From Pseudoalteromonas xiamenensis (lineage in GTDB: Bacteria; Pseudomonadota; Gammaproteobacteria; Enterobacterales; Alteromonadaceae): a DNA stretch of 64,000 bases. Within the stretch, counting starts at the first letter, position 1. Every line of letters begins with the position of its first letter. The stretch lies in assembly GCF_042431545.1 (NCBI RefSeq), contig NZ_JBHLYX010000003.1; one strand, given 5' to 3'. Of the stretch, positions 53,714-63,823 are shown piece by piece. The position numbers and the translations under genes are program-made. Below the pieces are notes generated by a model, which was not told the origin of the DNA, did not search any database, and saw only the letters and a list, made by a program, of their open reading frames with translations.

Positions 53714-56485
53714 TTAGAAATTACCTCTGATACCCAAGGAGAGGCGGCGACCCGAAAACTCATACATCGTTGGGAAAACAGGGTTGAGCGTGTAGCCCGT
53801 CGTCTCTTCATTGAGAATGTTTATCCCTTCAAGTGTTACCTTAACCATGTCATTCACACGATAGCCCAATGAAATATCCGTTTGTCCATAAGCATTGCGG
53901 TACACAGGATACATATCACGCTCAATTCGCTCGACGTACTTATCTTTGTAGTTGTAAGAGATACGGGCATCAAAGCGCTGATTTTCGTAATAGAAAGTCA
54001 CGTTATAGGTTTCTTCCGCAAGCCCTTCCGGTGGCGTCGGGATCCCAAGGTCTGATGCACCCGTTAACGAGTTGTCGAGTACGGTGTAGTTCGCATTGAT
54101 GCCAAAGCCACTGAGCATTTCATCAAAGTAGGATAGAGGTAATTGAGCGACCAATTCGATACCACTGACATCGTACGAGCCTTCAGCATTTACTTTTTGG
54201 TAGATGTCGAAATCATAAATGCCATCGACGGTGCCATTGTCATTGTATTTCGTGACATTGTTGACCACGCCCGTAAGTGATTCACGCACAACGCCTTCTA
54301 TTTCTTTCTCAAAATATGAAACGGCTAGTAATGCACCTTCATCCAAGTACCATTCAAGGCCAAATTCCCATTGATCAGCATAAGTTGGCTTCAGATCCGG
54401 GTTACCATCACGATATTTAAATTCGTTTAAGCTCACACTACGTTTATAAGCAATGTCAGTTAACGCAGGGCGAATAAAGGTTTTTGAAGCGGCCGCGCGA
54501 AGCAACAAATCGTCTATTAATTCCAAGGCGAAGTTCACGCTTGGTAACGTTTCTTTGTAATTGCCATCTTTAGAGACTGGTTTTGCGGTAAAACCCGTTG
54601 TGCCATCTTCATTTTGCACTTGGTGATAACCAGAAGAGTGCACTTTTGTGTCAATGTAACGGACACCCGCATTTAACGTCGCTGGCATGGTGGCGATGTC
54701 GAAGTGGAAATCAGCCATTGCATATAAAGCGAGCGTTTTTTCCTTCACTTTATAATATTGATCCGGCTCGTAGGCGACGCTAAAGCCCGTGTAACGCAAT
54801 TCGTTACGGGCATAACTATTGGCAATTTGCATCCAGTTTACTTTGCTGTCTACTTCGGAGAGGTACTCACCACCAGAGACAAGGTTTGAAATGTCGGTCA
54901 GTTGACTGTCAGCCAGTGTACGTACACCAACCCAAGAACTGTCGCCTTCCGATGGACCTTTCACGCGATTTGTACCGTAGTCTCGCTCTTTCGATTTGTC
55001 AGTGGCACGCACCCCAAATTGTATTTGCGTCAACGCTGGGAAAAAGTCGAGCTGCAAGTCGCGTTTGAAATCGAGTTGTGCCGCGTATTTGTCGTCGTTG
55101 ATGTGTTCTTGGTTCACTTCGTAATAGTCAAACAGATAAGCGTCTGGCGAGTTATACATATCAAAAGTGTTTGGGTTACTACTTGGTAGAGTTTCACCAC
55201 CCGTGCTGGTGTATCGCGTTCGCGTTGGACGATAGGCTGTATGTTTAAGGTTTGTGGTTTCTGCTTGTTTTTCCGCGCCACTGTAGCCCACAATGCCGTA
55301 GATTTTCCATGTCGCTAGCTGCCAATCCAGCGTTAAACTAAACTGCTGATAATCAGTATCTTGGCTATTTTCTTTGCTTAGAAATTCGTGTTGTGTTGCG
55401 GCATAGTCTACATCCGTTAGTACCGTGATGCCGTAGTCTGAAAGTGTAGCGCTATCGTATTGATTGATTTTTTCAAGTGAACTGATACTGGATGCTGTAT
55501 AGGCTGCTGCGTCGTACTCGTCTTCATGGTTGTCGAAATTACCTAGCAGTCCATCAAACGTTAAGCTCAATTCACTGCTTGGTTTGTATTGTAACGACAG
55601 TGTAGCCCCCCATTTATCTTGCTCCGTTAGATAGGCGCGATCGCCTACTTTATCTAAGAATACGACGCGGCTAGTTTCATCTTTGTTTTTACGGTCATTG
55701 ATGGAAATGCCGGTGTCACGAAGCAAAACATCCGCTGCTTGATCGGCTTGCCATTGTGATTTGCCTGTTTTTTCTAACCAACGTGAAAGAGGGCGGAAGT
55801 TAATCCCGGAATTACTGTCGGTACGGTTGCTGCGCTTTGAATAGGCAAACGACGCAAGTGCCCCCCAATCACCAAAGGTGTCACTGGCGAGTACGGCAAA
55901 TTTGGGGTCTGATTTTTCTGATATGTCGTTGTAAGCGCCTTCTGCAGAGACAACCAATTGGCGGCCATCGTAGTCAAATGGGCGAGCGGTGGTAATTGCG
56001 ACCGAGCCCGCAATGCCACCTTCTTCATCTGCCGCAGTAGGGGACTTTTTCACTGTAACACTTTGAATGATCTCTGATGCGAACATGTCAAACTCGACAT
56101 CGCGTCCGCCGCTGCCTGATGCTGTCGCCAAGTTATTAATAGACACGAAGGTAAATTCACTCGGTAGGCTACGAACATTGACTTTCTGACCTAGCCCCTT
56201 ATTTCGTTCAATCGTTACGCCCGGCATACGTTGCAGCGCTTCCGCAAGGTTTTGCTCTGGAAAATCGGCAATGTCCGATGCAACGATGGAATCCGAAAAG
56301 CCAATATTCACACGTTTTAAATCAATCGCCTTTTCTAAGCTTTTGACATAACTGCCAGTGACAACAATTTCTTCGATGTCATTGGATGGTGTTGCTTGGT
56401 CATCTGCAAGCGCATTGGTGCTTGATAAAAGAGTGCCGAGAGCAAGCGCTAGAGGCGAAAGTACAAATAATCGGTGAGTCTTCAT
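53714..56485 (-). CDS. TonB-dependent receptor (Xanth-Caul-type)
   Basis: 923 residues: signal peptide (cleavage after ALA), a TonB box IEEIVVTGSYV, a plug domain (about 60-170; DFPEQNLAEALQRMPGVTIERN) and a beta barrel ending in LSLGIRGNF, with the usual terminal Phe. It lacks an STN domain, so it imports a substrate rather than signalling. The substrate is unknown; clustering with phosphatases makes a phosphorylated or carbohydrate substrate possible. It is divergent from the sigma-factor gene. Confidence 0.92.
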   Translation of the reverse strand: MKTHRLFVLSPLALALGTLLSSTNALADDQATPSNDIEEIVVTGSYVKSLEKAIDLKRVNIGFSDSIVASDIADFPEQNLAEALQRMPGVTIERNKGLGQKVNVRSLPSEFTFVSINNLATASGSGGRDVEFDMFASEIIQSVTVKKSPTAADEEGGIAGSVAITTARPFDYDGRQLVVSAEGAYNDISEKSDPKFAVLASDTFGDWGALASFAYSKRSNRTDSNSGINFRPLSRWLEKTGKSQWQADQAADVLLRDTGISINDRKNKDETSRVVFLDKVGDRAYLTEQDKWGATLSLQYKPSSELSLTFDGLLGNFDNHEDEYDAAAYTASSISSLEKINQYDSATLSDYGITVLTDVDYAATQHEFLSKENSQDTDYQQFSLTLDWQLATWKIYGIVGYSGAEKQAETTNLKHTAYRPTRTRYTSTGGETLPSSNPNTFDMYNSPDAYLFDYYEVNQEHINDDKYAAQLDFKRDLQLDFFPALTQIQFGVRATDKSKERDYGTNRVKGPSEGDSSWVGVRTLADSQLTDISNLVSGGEYLSEVDSKVNWMQIANSYARNELRYTGFSVAYEPDQYYKVKEKTLALYAMADFHFDIATMPATLNAGVRYIDTKVHSSGYHQVQNEDGTTGFTAKPVSKDGNYKETLPSVNFALELIDDLLLRAAASKTFIRPALTDIAYKRSVSLNEFKYRDGNPDLKPTYADQWEFGLEWYLDEGALLAVSYFEKEIEGVVRESLTGVVNNVTKYNDNGTVDGIYDFDIYQKVNAEGSYDVSGIELVAQLPLSYFDEMLSGFGINANYTVLDNSLTGASDLGIPTPPEGLAEETYNVTFYYENQRFDARISYNYKDKYVERIERDMYPVYRNAYGQTDISLGYRVNDMVKVTLEGINILNEETTGYTLNPVFPTMYEFSGRRLSLGIRGNF

Positions 56486-56615
56486 AATTGTTCCTGTCAG
56501 TATGAATGGCGACTTTTATTAAAATTCGCCAGTAAAGACAGCGAAGAAATTCAGAAGGGGACGTTTGATTTTAATGAAGTTTTTGTTTCATTTTTACGGC
56601 AGTTGCGACATAAAA

Positions 56616-56633
56616 CTGTCATGGAATGTTCAT
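56616..56633. promoter_or_regulatory. Candidate Pho box in the TonB-receptor/sigma-factor promoter region
   Basis: CTGTCATGGAATGTTCAT resembles the PhoB box (CTGTCAT, 4 bp, CTGTCAT): two direct repeats at 11-bp spacing. It lies about 50 bp upstream of the sigma-factor ATG and 130 bp from the receptor gene. Based on pattern only. Confidence 0.45.
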
Positions 56634-56682
56634 GAAAAACCTGTCCCCTCTAGGTTAAGTTTGCCGTCTTATAGAAAAAGCG

Positions 56683-57267
56683 ATGTTGTATAAGAACAAC
56701 CCATTTATGTCTTCAATTCATTTTTCTTCCTCATCGTTCGGCGAGGAAAAGGAACAGACGCGAACGTTAGTACAGTGCTTTATCGCTAATCAGGATGCGT
56801 TGAAAGGGTATTTTCGTCGAGCTGTGGGTGAACAAGCTGACGCTGAGGATTTATTCCAAAAGTTGTTACTCAAAGCGCTGAAAGCAGAGCCTAGTTCACA
56901 CATTGAAAACCCATTGGCTTACGGTTACCGAATGGCGCGGCATTTGGTCATTGATCACCATAACGAACAAAATAAATCACCTGAAAGTCTTGAACACGAA
57001 CCTGAGTGCGATGCCCAATCGTTGGAATCCATGCTGGAACATGAACAACGTGTGCAATTCTATCAGCGAGTGTTGAGCGAAATGTCCCCGTTGAGGCGAG
57101 AAATATTCGTTCGTCGTCGTTTACATGGCGAAACGCGCGTGCAAATAGCACAAAGTTTATCGTTAACGGATGAAGCCGTGAAAAAACATATTTCTAGAGC
57201 GATGGACACGTTTAAACGTGCTATGCAAGATTCTCTGGATACGTGTGTAGGTGACTTAGCGCGTTGA
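56683..57267 (+). CDS. ECF sigma factor (FecI-like)
   Basis: 194 residues. Region 2 has AEDLFQKLLLKAL and ENPLAYGYRMARHLVIDHHNEQ; region 4 has RREIFVRRRLHGETRVQIAQSLSLTDEAVKKHISRAM (helix-turn-helix). It probably directs RNA polymerase to its own receptor operon. It is followed by a FecR-type regulator and an STN receptor, the complete cell-surface signalling set. A downstream ATG (56707) is also possible. Confidence 0.92.
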   Translation: MLYKNNPFMSSIHFSSSSFGEEKEQTRTLVQCFIANQDALKGYFRRAVGEQADAEDLFQKLLLKALKAEPSSHIENPLAYGYRMARHLVIDHHNEQNKSPESLEHEPECDAQSLESMLEHEQRVQFYQRVLSEMSPLRREIFVRRRLHGETRVQIAQSLSLTDEAVKKHISRAMDTFKRAMQDSLDTCVGDLAR

Positions 57268-57315
57268 TTAGGCAACCTCCACCTTGTAGGTATATTTTTT
57301 AGGTAGATAGATCCG

Positions 57316-58188
57316 ATGACTTCACCAGAATTCGATAAAGATCAAAAACGTAATTCGCTAGAAAATGCGATCTGGAATGATCCAGCTTTACTTGAAGCCC
57401 TAACTAAAGTGGCGGAAAAGGTTCCCAGCGAAGAGGCAGCTGATATTCGTTCTTCAGTTCCCCAATCTGGGTGGAAATGGTTTGCTGTTGCCGCGGCAAC
57501 ATTACTGCTCTCATTCTCAAGCTGGTGGTTTTCGAATGCGGACAAGCTGAAGAATGAAGTAGTGGTATCAAAAGCTCAGCATTTTGACGCCAGTGGTCCC
57601 AAAGACGTTAATCTTTCAGACGGTACATTGGTCAACTTAAATCGTCACGCGAAATTGCAGTTCAAAGAAAGCGGCGCACAACGTATGGCCACATTGAGTG
57701 AAGGTGAGGCTTATTTTGAGGTAAAACGCGATGAGAACCGACCCTTTACCGTCTTTACGGGGAATGCGACCGTACAAGTGCTTGGTACAGCATTTAATAT
57801 AGATAAAACATTAGTAGGAACTCAAGTTGATGTATTTCATGGCAAAGTGTCTGTAAGCACCCAACAAGGCAACAAACGAGTTGAATTAACGAAAGGGATG
57901 CGTGCATTTGTCACATTAAATGACATCGAAGTCACCGCTTTCTCGGCGTCTCAGCCGGATTGGCAAATGGGGTGGCTAGAGTTGGATGATGTGAGTATTC
58001 AAGATGCGATATTTCAGCTAAATCGTTATAGCGATATTCCTGTTGTATTGACGAGGGTGGACCCAAGTATTCGTGTAAGTGGTCGTTTTAAGGCAAATGA
58101 TGTGCTAGGTACGACTCAATTGATTGCAGAATTACACCAGTTGAATGTGCGAAAGTTTCCCGACTCTATCGCGTTGGAACCTAGATAA
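57316..58188 (+). CDS. FecR-like anti-sigma regulator
   Basis: 290 residues: cytoplasmic N-terminal part (about 1-52), one membrane helix (WFAVAAATLLLSFSSWWF, 54-71) and a periplasmic FecR domain (LSDGTLVNLNRHAKLQF, EGEAYFEVKRDENRPF, TVQVLGTAFNI), then a secretin/STN-like C-terminal part. It passes the receptor signal to the sigma factor across the inner membrane. Confidence 0.93.
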   Translation: MTSPEFDKDQKRNSLENAIWNDPALLEALTKVAEKVPSEEAADIRSSVPQSGWKWFAVAAATLLLSFSSWWFSNADKLKNEVVVSKAQHFDASGPKDVNLSDGTLVNLNRHAKLQFKESGAQRMATLSEGEAYFEVKRDENRPFTVFTGNATVQVLGTAFNIDKTLVGTQVDVFHGKVSVSTQQGNKRVELTKGMRAFVTLNDIEVTAFSASQPDWQMGWLELDDVSIQDAIFQLNRYSDIPVVLTRVDPSIRVSGRFKANDVLGTTQLIAELHQLNVRKFPDSIALEPR

Positions 58189-58324
58189 GTGCTTGCTGTT
58201 ATGGCAACTGAAGTTGAATGACGTGATGTCTATTTAGTTGCCCTTATCTCAATAATTAGTCATATTTTCTTCATCTGTTTTCGTCAAACTAGTCTTTTTC
58301 AAAGCAGGAAGGAACAAAGAGCAA

Positions 58325-61171
58325 ATGTCGCCGTTTTGCCGAAATTTACTGTGTTTCGCGATAGTTTTGCCCTTTTCCTGTATTGCAAAGGAAGAAAGCT
58401 TAAGCCTTTGCTTAAATCGTCTCGCCCAACATCACGATCTCCCATTAGTGTATGACCATTCTAAGCTTGCTGATGTATACGTTGACTGTGAATTATCTAC
58501 CGATGATTCGATAGAAAACGCGTTTGCACATTGGCTCACGCCACTCGGTTTACGTTGGCGACAAACGGAAGTGGGACTTGTGATCGACACCGTCGAGCCT
58601 CTTCAAAGACAAAACGAGCAGGCAACGCAAGCGACCATAGAAGAAGTGACGGTTATTGCAGAGCCAGTCCGCTACGGGTCAATTCAGCGTTTTCAACATA
58701 ATTATCAACAAGCAGCTGAATACGCGAGAAAAAACAAACAAAATGCAGTCGGCGAACAAGCGTCTTTGGTCGGCGCCATGTTGACTCAGCTTCCAGCCGA
58801 AAACTTGGCGGAAGCTTTACAAGTTGTACCCGGTGTTAGCGTCACACGAGATAGAGGCGAAGCGCTAAATATCAATGCCATGGGGTTGGGGGCAGAATAC
58901 CAAATGGTTTTGTTGAACGGACGAAGGGTCGCGAATACGGAGAATGTTCGCAACTCGAACCAGTATGGGCAACAATTCCGTTTCGATACGTTGAGCTCAG
59001 GGTTGTTCTCAAATGTGTCGGTATATAAAACCTCAGATGCGCGTTTACCGCTTGGTGGAATTGGGGCAAACATTGATTTAAAAAGTACACGTCCGCTTGA
59101 GTTTGAACACAGTGCAATGAACATCGGTTTAGATGTAGCTGCATTGGAAGGTGATCGCAACTTTCAGCCAAATATCTCCATGTCAGCCAATACCATGAGT
59201 GCAGATAGGGCTGTAGCCGGGGTATTCAAAGTCTCGTATGAAAACCGGTTACAGCGTCAGTACCAATTTGAGAGTTGGCATTGGGGGGAGAACCAAGGTG
59301 CGACAATAGACTACCACTGGCCTGCGTTACCCGACAGCACCTTAGTCCCTACCGATGGTTTGGCGCTGACCATTGAAAACGAAGATAGAACGCGTACCTC
59401 TGGATTGGCTGAAATGAGTTGGCAGTTAAATGACCATGTGCAACTAGATGGGTTGTGGTTTCACTCAAATACGGACTTCGCCTTTGATGAGCATCGACTC
59501 GCTATCAATCCACAGAGTGCACATGGACAGGCTGCAGTCGATGAATCAAGCGGCCAAATTAAGCAGTTATCTTTTTCGAATGTCGATGCAAAAACTTCTC
59601 GTGAAGAGTCGCAACTGAACTATACCAATCAAACAACACAGCTAACTGCAACTCTAGATATGAAAGCATGGCAGTTTTCGCCTTTTTTCAGCCATAGTGC
59701 TGCTACGAGCATCACAAAAAAGCCCATTTCGCGTGTACACGTAAAACTAGCGCCGGGTAATGCGTTGGTCGAGTTTCAAGGCAGCGCAATCAATCGTTTT
59801 CAATTTTCACATTCGCTTGGGCTTGTTGAGAGCTATAACCAGATTTCCCAGATGCGAAAACGTTTAACTGAAGTACGAAATCGCGTTGATGAATGGGGGC
59901 TAGATTCGCGGTGGCAAGCCTCTGAACAAGCGCAAGCATGGTGGGTAGAATTGGGATTTCTCCATTCTAAACAGCGCCATCAGTATCAACGTCAAGATGT
60001 GAGTCTTAGCGCCTCGTCGCTCAACGCATTACCGAGTCTCGACGGTCGTTGGTTGGAACCACTGCCGGAGGCGTTTGACGCAAAGTTTATAAGCAATACG
60101 CCTTACTGGTTAATTCCAAAAAGGGATTTATTCCAGTTGTTTGATATCGCACTTCCATTTAGCGACAAAACAGAGAGTGATTTGCTCAACAGTTATGAGG
60201 TATCGTTCGAGTCGATAGAAAGTTACTTCACATCAAACTGGCATTACGCGGAGCTTGAGTGGCAAGTTGGAGCCAGATATTCTGACACTCGCAGTGCCGC
60301 CTTGGGCACCCGTATTGGCGACAGTGGCGGGCTGCACGCAGACGAACAGGAGCAGCGTTACGTAAAGTGGCTTCCCTCCGTTAATGTTAAATGGCAAGCA
60401 TCGGCGCATTGGCAGTGGCGCAGTACCTACAGTTGGGCCTTGAATCGCCCCAACTATTCTGACATGAACCCAAAACTGCACGTCAATTCAGGTGGACTCC
60501 CCTATGCAGAGCAAGGTAATCCAGCTTTAAAGCCAGTGCTTGGGAAAAGTTACACGTTATCGCTTACGCATAGTGCTGAGGCAACGGATATTCAGGTATT
60601 AGTATTTCAACATGAGATTGATGATTTCATTGTCGAAGACGTTACAACTCTGGACTATCAAGGGCAATCCTTTAGCGTACTACAAAAAAACAATTCAGGT
60701 CAGGGCCACATCACTGGATTTACGAGCAGTATAGAGTGGCAATTGCCTGCACTGACACAGGTATGGCGACAAAATCGATTGTCAGCTAACGTCACCCAAC
60801 TAGTTGAAGCTGATGTTTACACTGAATTTAATGAGAGGTTCAATCTGGAGGGCGTCTCCGATTGGATGGGAAATGTACGATTTCTAACGGGCAATGAAGT
60901 TTGGCAATTCGCATTCAATTTAAATTATCGCAGTGCATTTCTTGAACATCGAGACAGAAGCAACAATGCGGATATTTGGGTTGATGCATTCACGAGTTTA
61001 GATTTGGGCTTGCTGTGGCATTTATCGCCACGTTTCAGTGTACGATTTGATGTGTTTAACACGACGAATCAAGTATTGCGCCGTTTGGCGGTTGCTGACC
61101 ATGCTTCAAGCCTTATGAAAGTTGAGGAATTTGGGCGGCGCTTCATGGTGGGATTGGAGTTTTCGTTGTAA
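58325..61171 (+). CDS. TonB-dependent transducer with N-terminal STN domain
   Basis: 948 residues: signal peptide, STN signalling domain (about 25-97; LAQHHDLPLVYDHSKLADVYV), TonB box EEVTVIAEPVR, plug (AENLAEALQVVPGVSVTRD) and a beta barrel ending in FMVGLEFSL. The STN domain contacts the FecR protein, so ligand uptake can turn on the sigma factor. The ligand is unknown. It follows the sigma/FecR genes with a 136-bp gap. Confidence 0.92.
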   Translation: MSPFCRNLLCFAIVLPFSCIAKEESLSLCLNRLAQHHDLPLVYDHSKLADVYVDCELSTDDSIENAFAHWLTPLGLRWRQTEVGLVIDTVEPLQRQNEQATQATIEEVTVIAEPVRYGSIQRFQHNYQQAAEYARKNKQNAVGEQASLVGAMLTQLPAENLAEALQVVPGVSVTRDRGEALNINAMGLGAEYQMVLLNGRRVANTENVRNSNQYGQQFRFDTLSSGLFSNVSVYKTSDARLPLGGIGANIDLKSTRPLEFEHSAMNIGLDVAALEGDRNFQPNISMSANTMSADRAVAGVFKVSYENRLQRQYQFESWHWGENQGATIDYHWPALPDSTLVPTDGLALTIENEDRTRTSGLAEMSWQLNDHVQLDGLWFHSNTDFAFDEHRLAINPQSAHGQAAVDESSGQIKQLSFSNVDAKTSREESQLNYTNQTTQLTATLDMKAWQFSPFFSHSAATSITKKPISRVHVKLAPGNALVEFQGSAINRFQFSHSLGLVESYNQISQMRKRLTEVRNRVDEWGLDSRWQASEQAQAWWVELGFLHSKQRHQYQRQDVSLSASSLNALPSLDGRWLEPLPEAFDAKFISNTPYWLIPKRDLFQLFDIALPFSDKTESDLLNSYEVSFESIESYFTSNWHYAELEWQVGARYSDTRSAALGTRIGDSGGLHADEQEQRYVKWLPSVNVKWQASAHWQWRSTYSWALNRPNYSDMNPKLHVNSGGLPYAEQGNPALKPVLGKSYTLSLTHSAEATDIQVLVFQHEIDDFIVEDVTTLDYQGQSFSVLQKNNSGQGHITGFTSSIEWQLPALTQVWRQNRLSANVTQLVEADVYTEFNERFNLEGVSDWMGNVRFLTGNEVWQFAFNLNYRSAFLEHRDRSNNADIWVDAFTSLDLGLLWHLSPRFSVRFDVFNTTNQVLRRLAVADHASSLMKVEEFGRRFMVGLEFSL

Positions 61172-61274
61172 TTAAGATGTGTGGTAACAATAAATTCACA
61201 ATATTATCTGTTTCCTTTTCGCTTAAATAGGCGTTAGACATGTGACCCATTTAACTTAACTAAAGGAAAGTCAC

Positions 61275-62218
61275 ATGAAAACCCCGCAACACTTAAGACC
61301 TCGGTTATCGCCATCTCGCTCACTTCAATGATCCATATTACGCATTCTCATGCCGATGAGCTCCCTCGCTTGGACGAAGCGGTGACGTGGTATAACCAAG
61401 CTGCAGTAAGAAACTTCGCGCCGGTCTTTGATTTTGATTCGGATGGGTGCTATCCCGCAACGCCGTTCAACAAAAATAATAACCTTTCGCAAAACAATGG
61501 ATTGGACGCTGCTTGGTCAACTCCTTGGGGAAATTGCCGTGATGCCGGTTGGGAACAATTTGCCAATACAATTCACCGTCAGATATGTCACACATCCCCA
61601 AATGGAGAGCAACTATACTGCGCACATTTTTATGAACTTTATTTTGAAAAAGATCAGGCTGTTCATTGGTCCTTTTTAGGTGGGCATCGTCATGACGTTG
61701 AAACCGTTATCATTTGGACGGTTAAACAAGGTAGCAAAGAAAGCATCACCCATGTAAGCACGAGTGCACATGGCAACTACGACACCAGAGCATTTGCAAG
61801 TGTGCTGCAGCAAAATGGGCATCCCATGGTGGTGTACCATAAAGATGGTGCAGGAACACACGCATTCCTGTTCGCAAATCAACAAGATAAAGATAATGTA
61901 GAGTTCCAAGGAAATTGGGGTGTGTTTTATACACCGCAAATATTGAGTCATTATCGCGCCGCGGCAAGCTATCAATCGACGAGTTGGGATAGATATTGGG
62001 CAAATCGCCGCTATAGAGATGTTCTGGCGCAAAGTAACTTTGGCTCAGCGAGTTTTAAAACACGAAGTGATAACGTGCTAATAGACCAAGCGAACGCCGC
62101 GAAACCAACCGATGAGGTTTGGCAATCAATGCAATTCAACACCAATGATGTTGAGCAAACAAAGCGTGCGGAATTAAGTGCAAACTACGCGGATATAGCG
62201 AGTGAAATAAACGAATAA
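61275..62218 (+). pseudogene. NPP1/NLP family secreted protein with frameshifted signal peptide
   Basis: The body (from 61328, 296 residues) is a necrosis-inducing-protein-like (NPP1, PF05630) domain with the hallmark GHRHDVE (GHRHDWE consensus). The best start, ATG at 61275 with AAAGGAAAG upstream, hits a stop after 18 codons. Adding one base to the AAAACCCC run at 61277-61284 would give a perfect signal peptide (M-K-N-P-A-T-L-K-T-S-V-I-A-I-S-L-T-S) continuous with the body. So the gene is frameshifted, a phase-variable run, or the read has an error. Starting at 61328 has no ribosome-binding site and no complete signal peptide. NLPs lyse plant membranes; bacterial forms occur in marine taxa, where the role is unclear. 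Confidence 0.8.
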
Positions 62219-62228
62219 TTAGAGGTAC

Positions 62229-62261
62229 GTATAGCAGGGTGAGTAGATTGCCCTGCTATAC
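62229..62261 (+). terminator. Hairpin after the NPP1 gene
   Basis: A perfect 11-bp stem GTATAGCAGGG/CCCTGCTATAC with an 11-nt loop, just after the stop. It lacks a T-run. The rest of the gap to 62534 holds no gene; a weak CATAAT at 62479-62484 may be a -10 for the antiporter. Confidence 0.6.
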
Positions 62262-62534
62262 AAAAAGACTATACGCAAAAATAGAGCACTATCCGTTCTC
62301 TTATCAACTGGTTAGAACTTATAGCAGAGAATACGACATCAATGAGCCGAATGTGATCGAATCGACAAACAGTTATAGTCGATGAGTTATTTTGAGACCG
62401 AGAGATTCTTTTAGTGTGCTTGCGTCACTGTTCTTGATAACGCATAGTGGTTGAGCCATCTTAACGCTAAGATAGTGCCATAATGCGGCAAGGGTTTTTC
62501 TTCCGCTTACGAATATCAATCAAGGAAAGTCATT

Positions 62535-63722
62535 TTGAATTATCACGCGTTGGCATGGGTTGGAATTGCAATTTTCGTTTATTCGCTTTCCGTTCGGCAG
62601 TTACAGCGGGCTGAGTTGACCGGACCAATGTGGTTTGTACTGATTGGCATCAGTTTAGCGCTCGGTTTTGATCAAACGCTTTTATTAAATCAGTTAGACC
62701 GAGAAATTTGGCAACCACTGGTGGAATTAACGTTGGCCATTTTCCTGTTTTCAGATGCCGCCAAAACACGTCTGCGAGTGCTAATGGAAAGCGTTCATCT
62801 ACCCCTGTTGTTGTTGCTTGTAGGGCTACCTTTAACGGTTGTGTTTGCAACTGTCATGGCTCACTTTTCTTTAGGTCTATCGTGGCTCGCGGCCGCCCTC
62901 TTAGCCATTATTATTGCACCGACGGATGCAGCGTTGTGTCGAGGATTTATTACCGCTAAACAAGTACCTGCCAATTTACGTGAAGCTATCAATGTCGAAA
63001 GTGGCTTGAATGATGGTTTATGTGTGCCGCTTTTCCTTCTGGCAATGAGTGCATTTAATAATCCTGAAGAACTCTCCGGTGCTAGTTTGTTGGCTGTGTT
63101 CGTACGTGAAATAGGGATCGCGGTATTGGTTGCCGTGACCTTTACCGCATTAGCGATATTTCTCATTTCAAAAGCAAAAGAGCGACATCTTTTTGCACAA
63201 AGCACGAGCCCTTTTTTGTTTGTTGGATTTGCCATTACGGTTTATGCCCTTACTCAAGGCCTGCACGGCAGTGGTTTTATTGCGGCGTTTGTCAGTGGCT
63301 TGTTGTTCGATAAGTTTTATCATGATGCGTTCAAAGACCAATTGATCGAAGAGGGTGAAAACATAGCGGAATTGGCGTCGGTGTTAATCTGGATACTGTT
63401 TGGTTTTGTTTCAGTATCCACAATAATGAGCTTGAGCTGGGAAACGGTTTTCTATGCACTTTGTGCTGTTACATTACTCCGTATTGTACCGGTTGTATTG
63501 GCCTTATATTTTAGTCAAGAAAGCTGGAAATCAAAGCTAACACTAGCGTGGTTTGGGCCGCGTGGGATGGCGTCTGTCGTCTTTACGATGATGCTGTTAG
63601 AGCTGGAACAGCCAGAGGTACAAACGATCTCCCAAGTTGCGGTATGTACCATCCTGTTAAGTGTGTTTCTACATGGACTTACTACACGACCCATTTCTTT
63701 GAGTTTTTCAAATAAATCATGA
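62535..63722 (+). CDS. CPA1-type cation/proton antiporter (NhaP-like)
   Basis: 395 residues with about 11-12 membrane helices. The CPA1 ion-binding region is present: IIAPTDAALCRGFITAK followed by NVESGLNDGLCVPLF. The start is TTG with AAGGAAAG 6 nt upstream; the next ATG lies 32 codons inside. It exports Na+ or K+ in exchange for H+. No regulatory C-terminal domain is present. Confidence 0.9.
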   Translation: MNYHALAWVGIAIFVYSLSVRQLQRAELTGPMWFVLIGISLALGFDQTLLLNQLDREIWQPLVELTLAIFLFSDAAKTRLRVLMESVHLPLLLLLVGLPLTVVFATVMAHFSLGLSWLAAALLAIIIAPTDAALCRGFITAKQVPANLREAINVESGLNDGLCVPLFLLAMSAFNNPEELSGASLLAVFVREIGIAVLVAVTFTALAIFLISKAKERHLFAQSTSPFLFVGFAITVYALTQGLHGSGFIAAFVSGLLFDKFYHDAFKDQLIEEGENIAELASVLIWILFGFVSVSTIMSLSWETVFYALCAVTLLRIVPVVLALYFSQESWKSKLTLAWFGPRGMASVVFTMMLLELEQPEVQTISQVAVCTILLSVFLHGLTTRPISLSFSNKS

Positions 63723-63759
63723 GGTTGTGACTTTTAAATGTAATTTTCGTGAAATAAAA

Positions 63760-63777
63760 TCGTCATTAAATGTCCCT
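63760..63777 (+). promoter_or_regulatory. Weak Pho-box-like site upstream of alkaline phosphatase
   Basis: TCGTCATTAAATGTCCC, about 47 bp before the ATG, partly fits GTCAT-N4-TGTC but with 10-bp rather than 11-bp spacing. Low confidence. Confidence 0.3.
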
Positions 63778-63823
63778 AGACTGTGCCGCAATTTAGAACA
63801 AGAACTCTACTTTGGGGACAATA

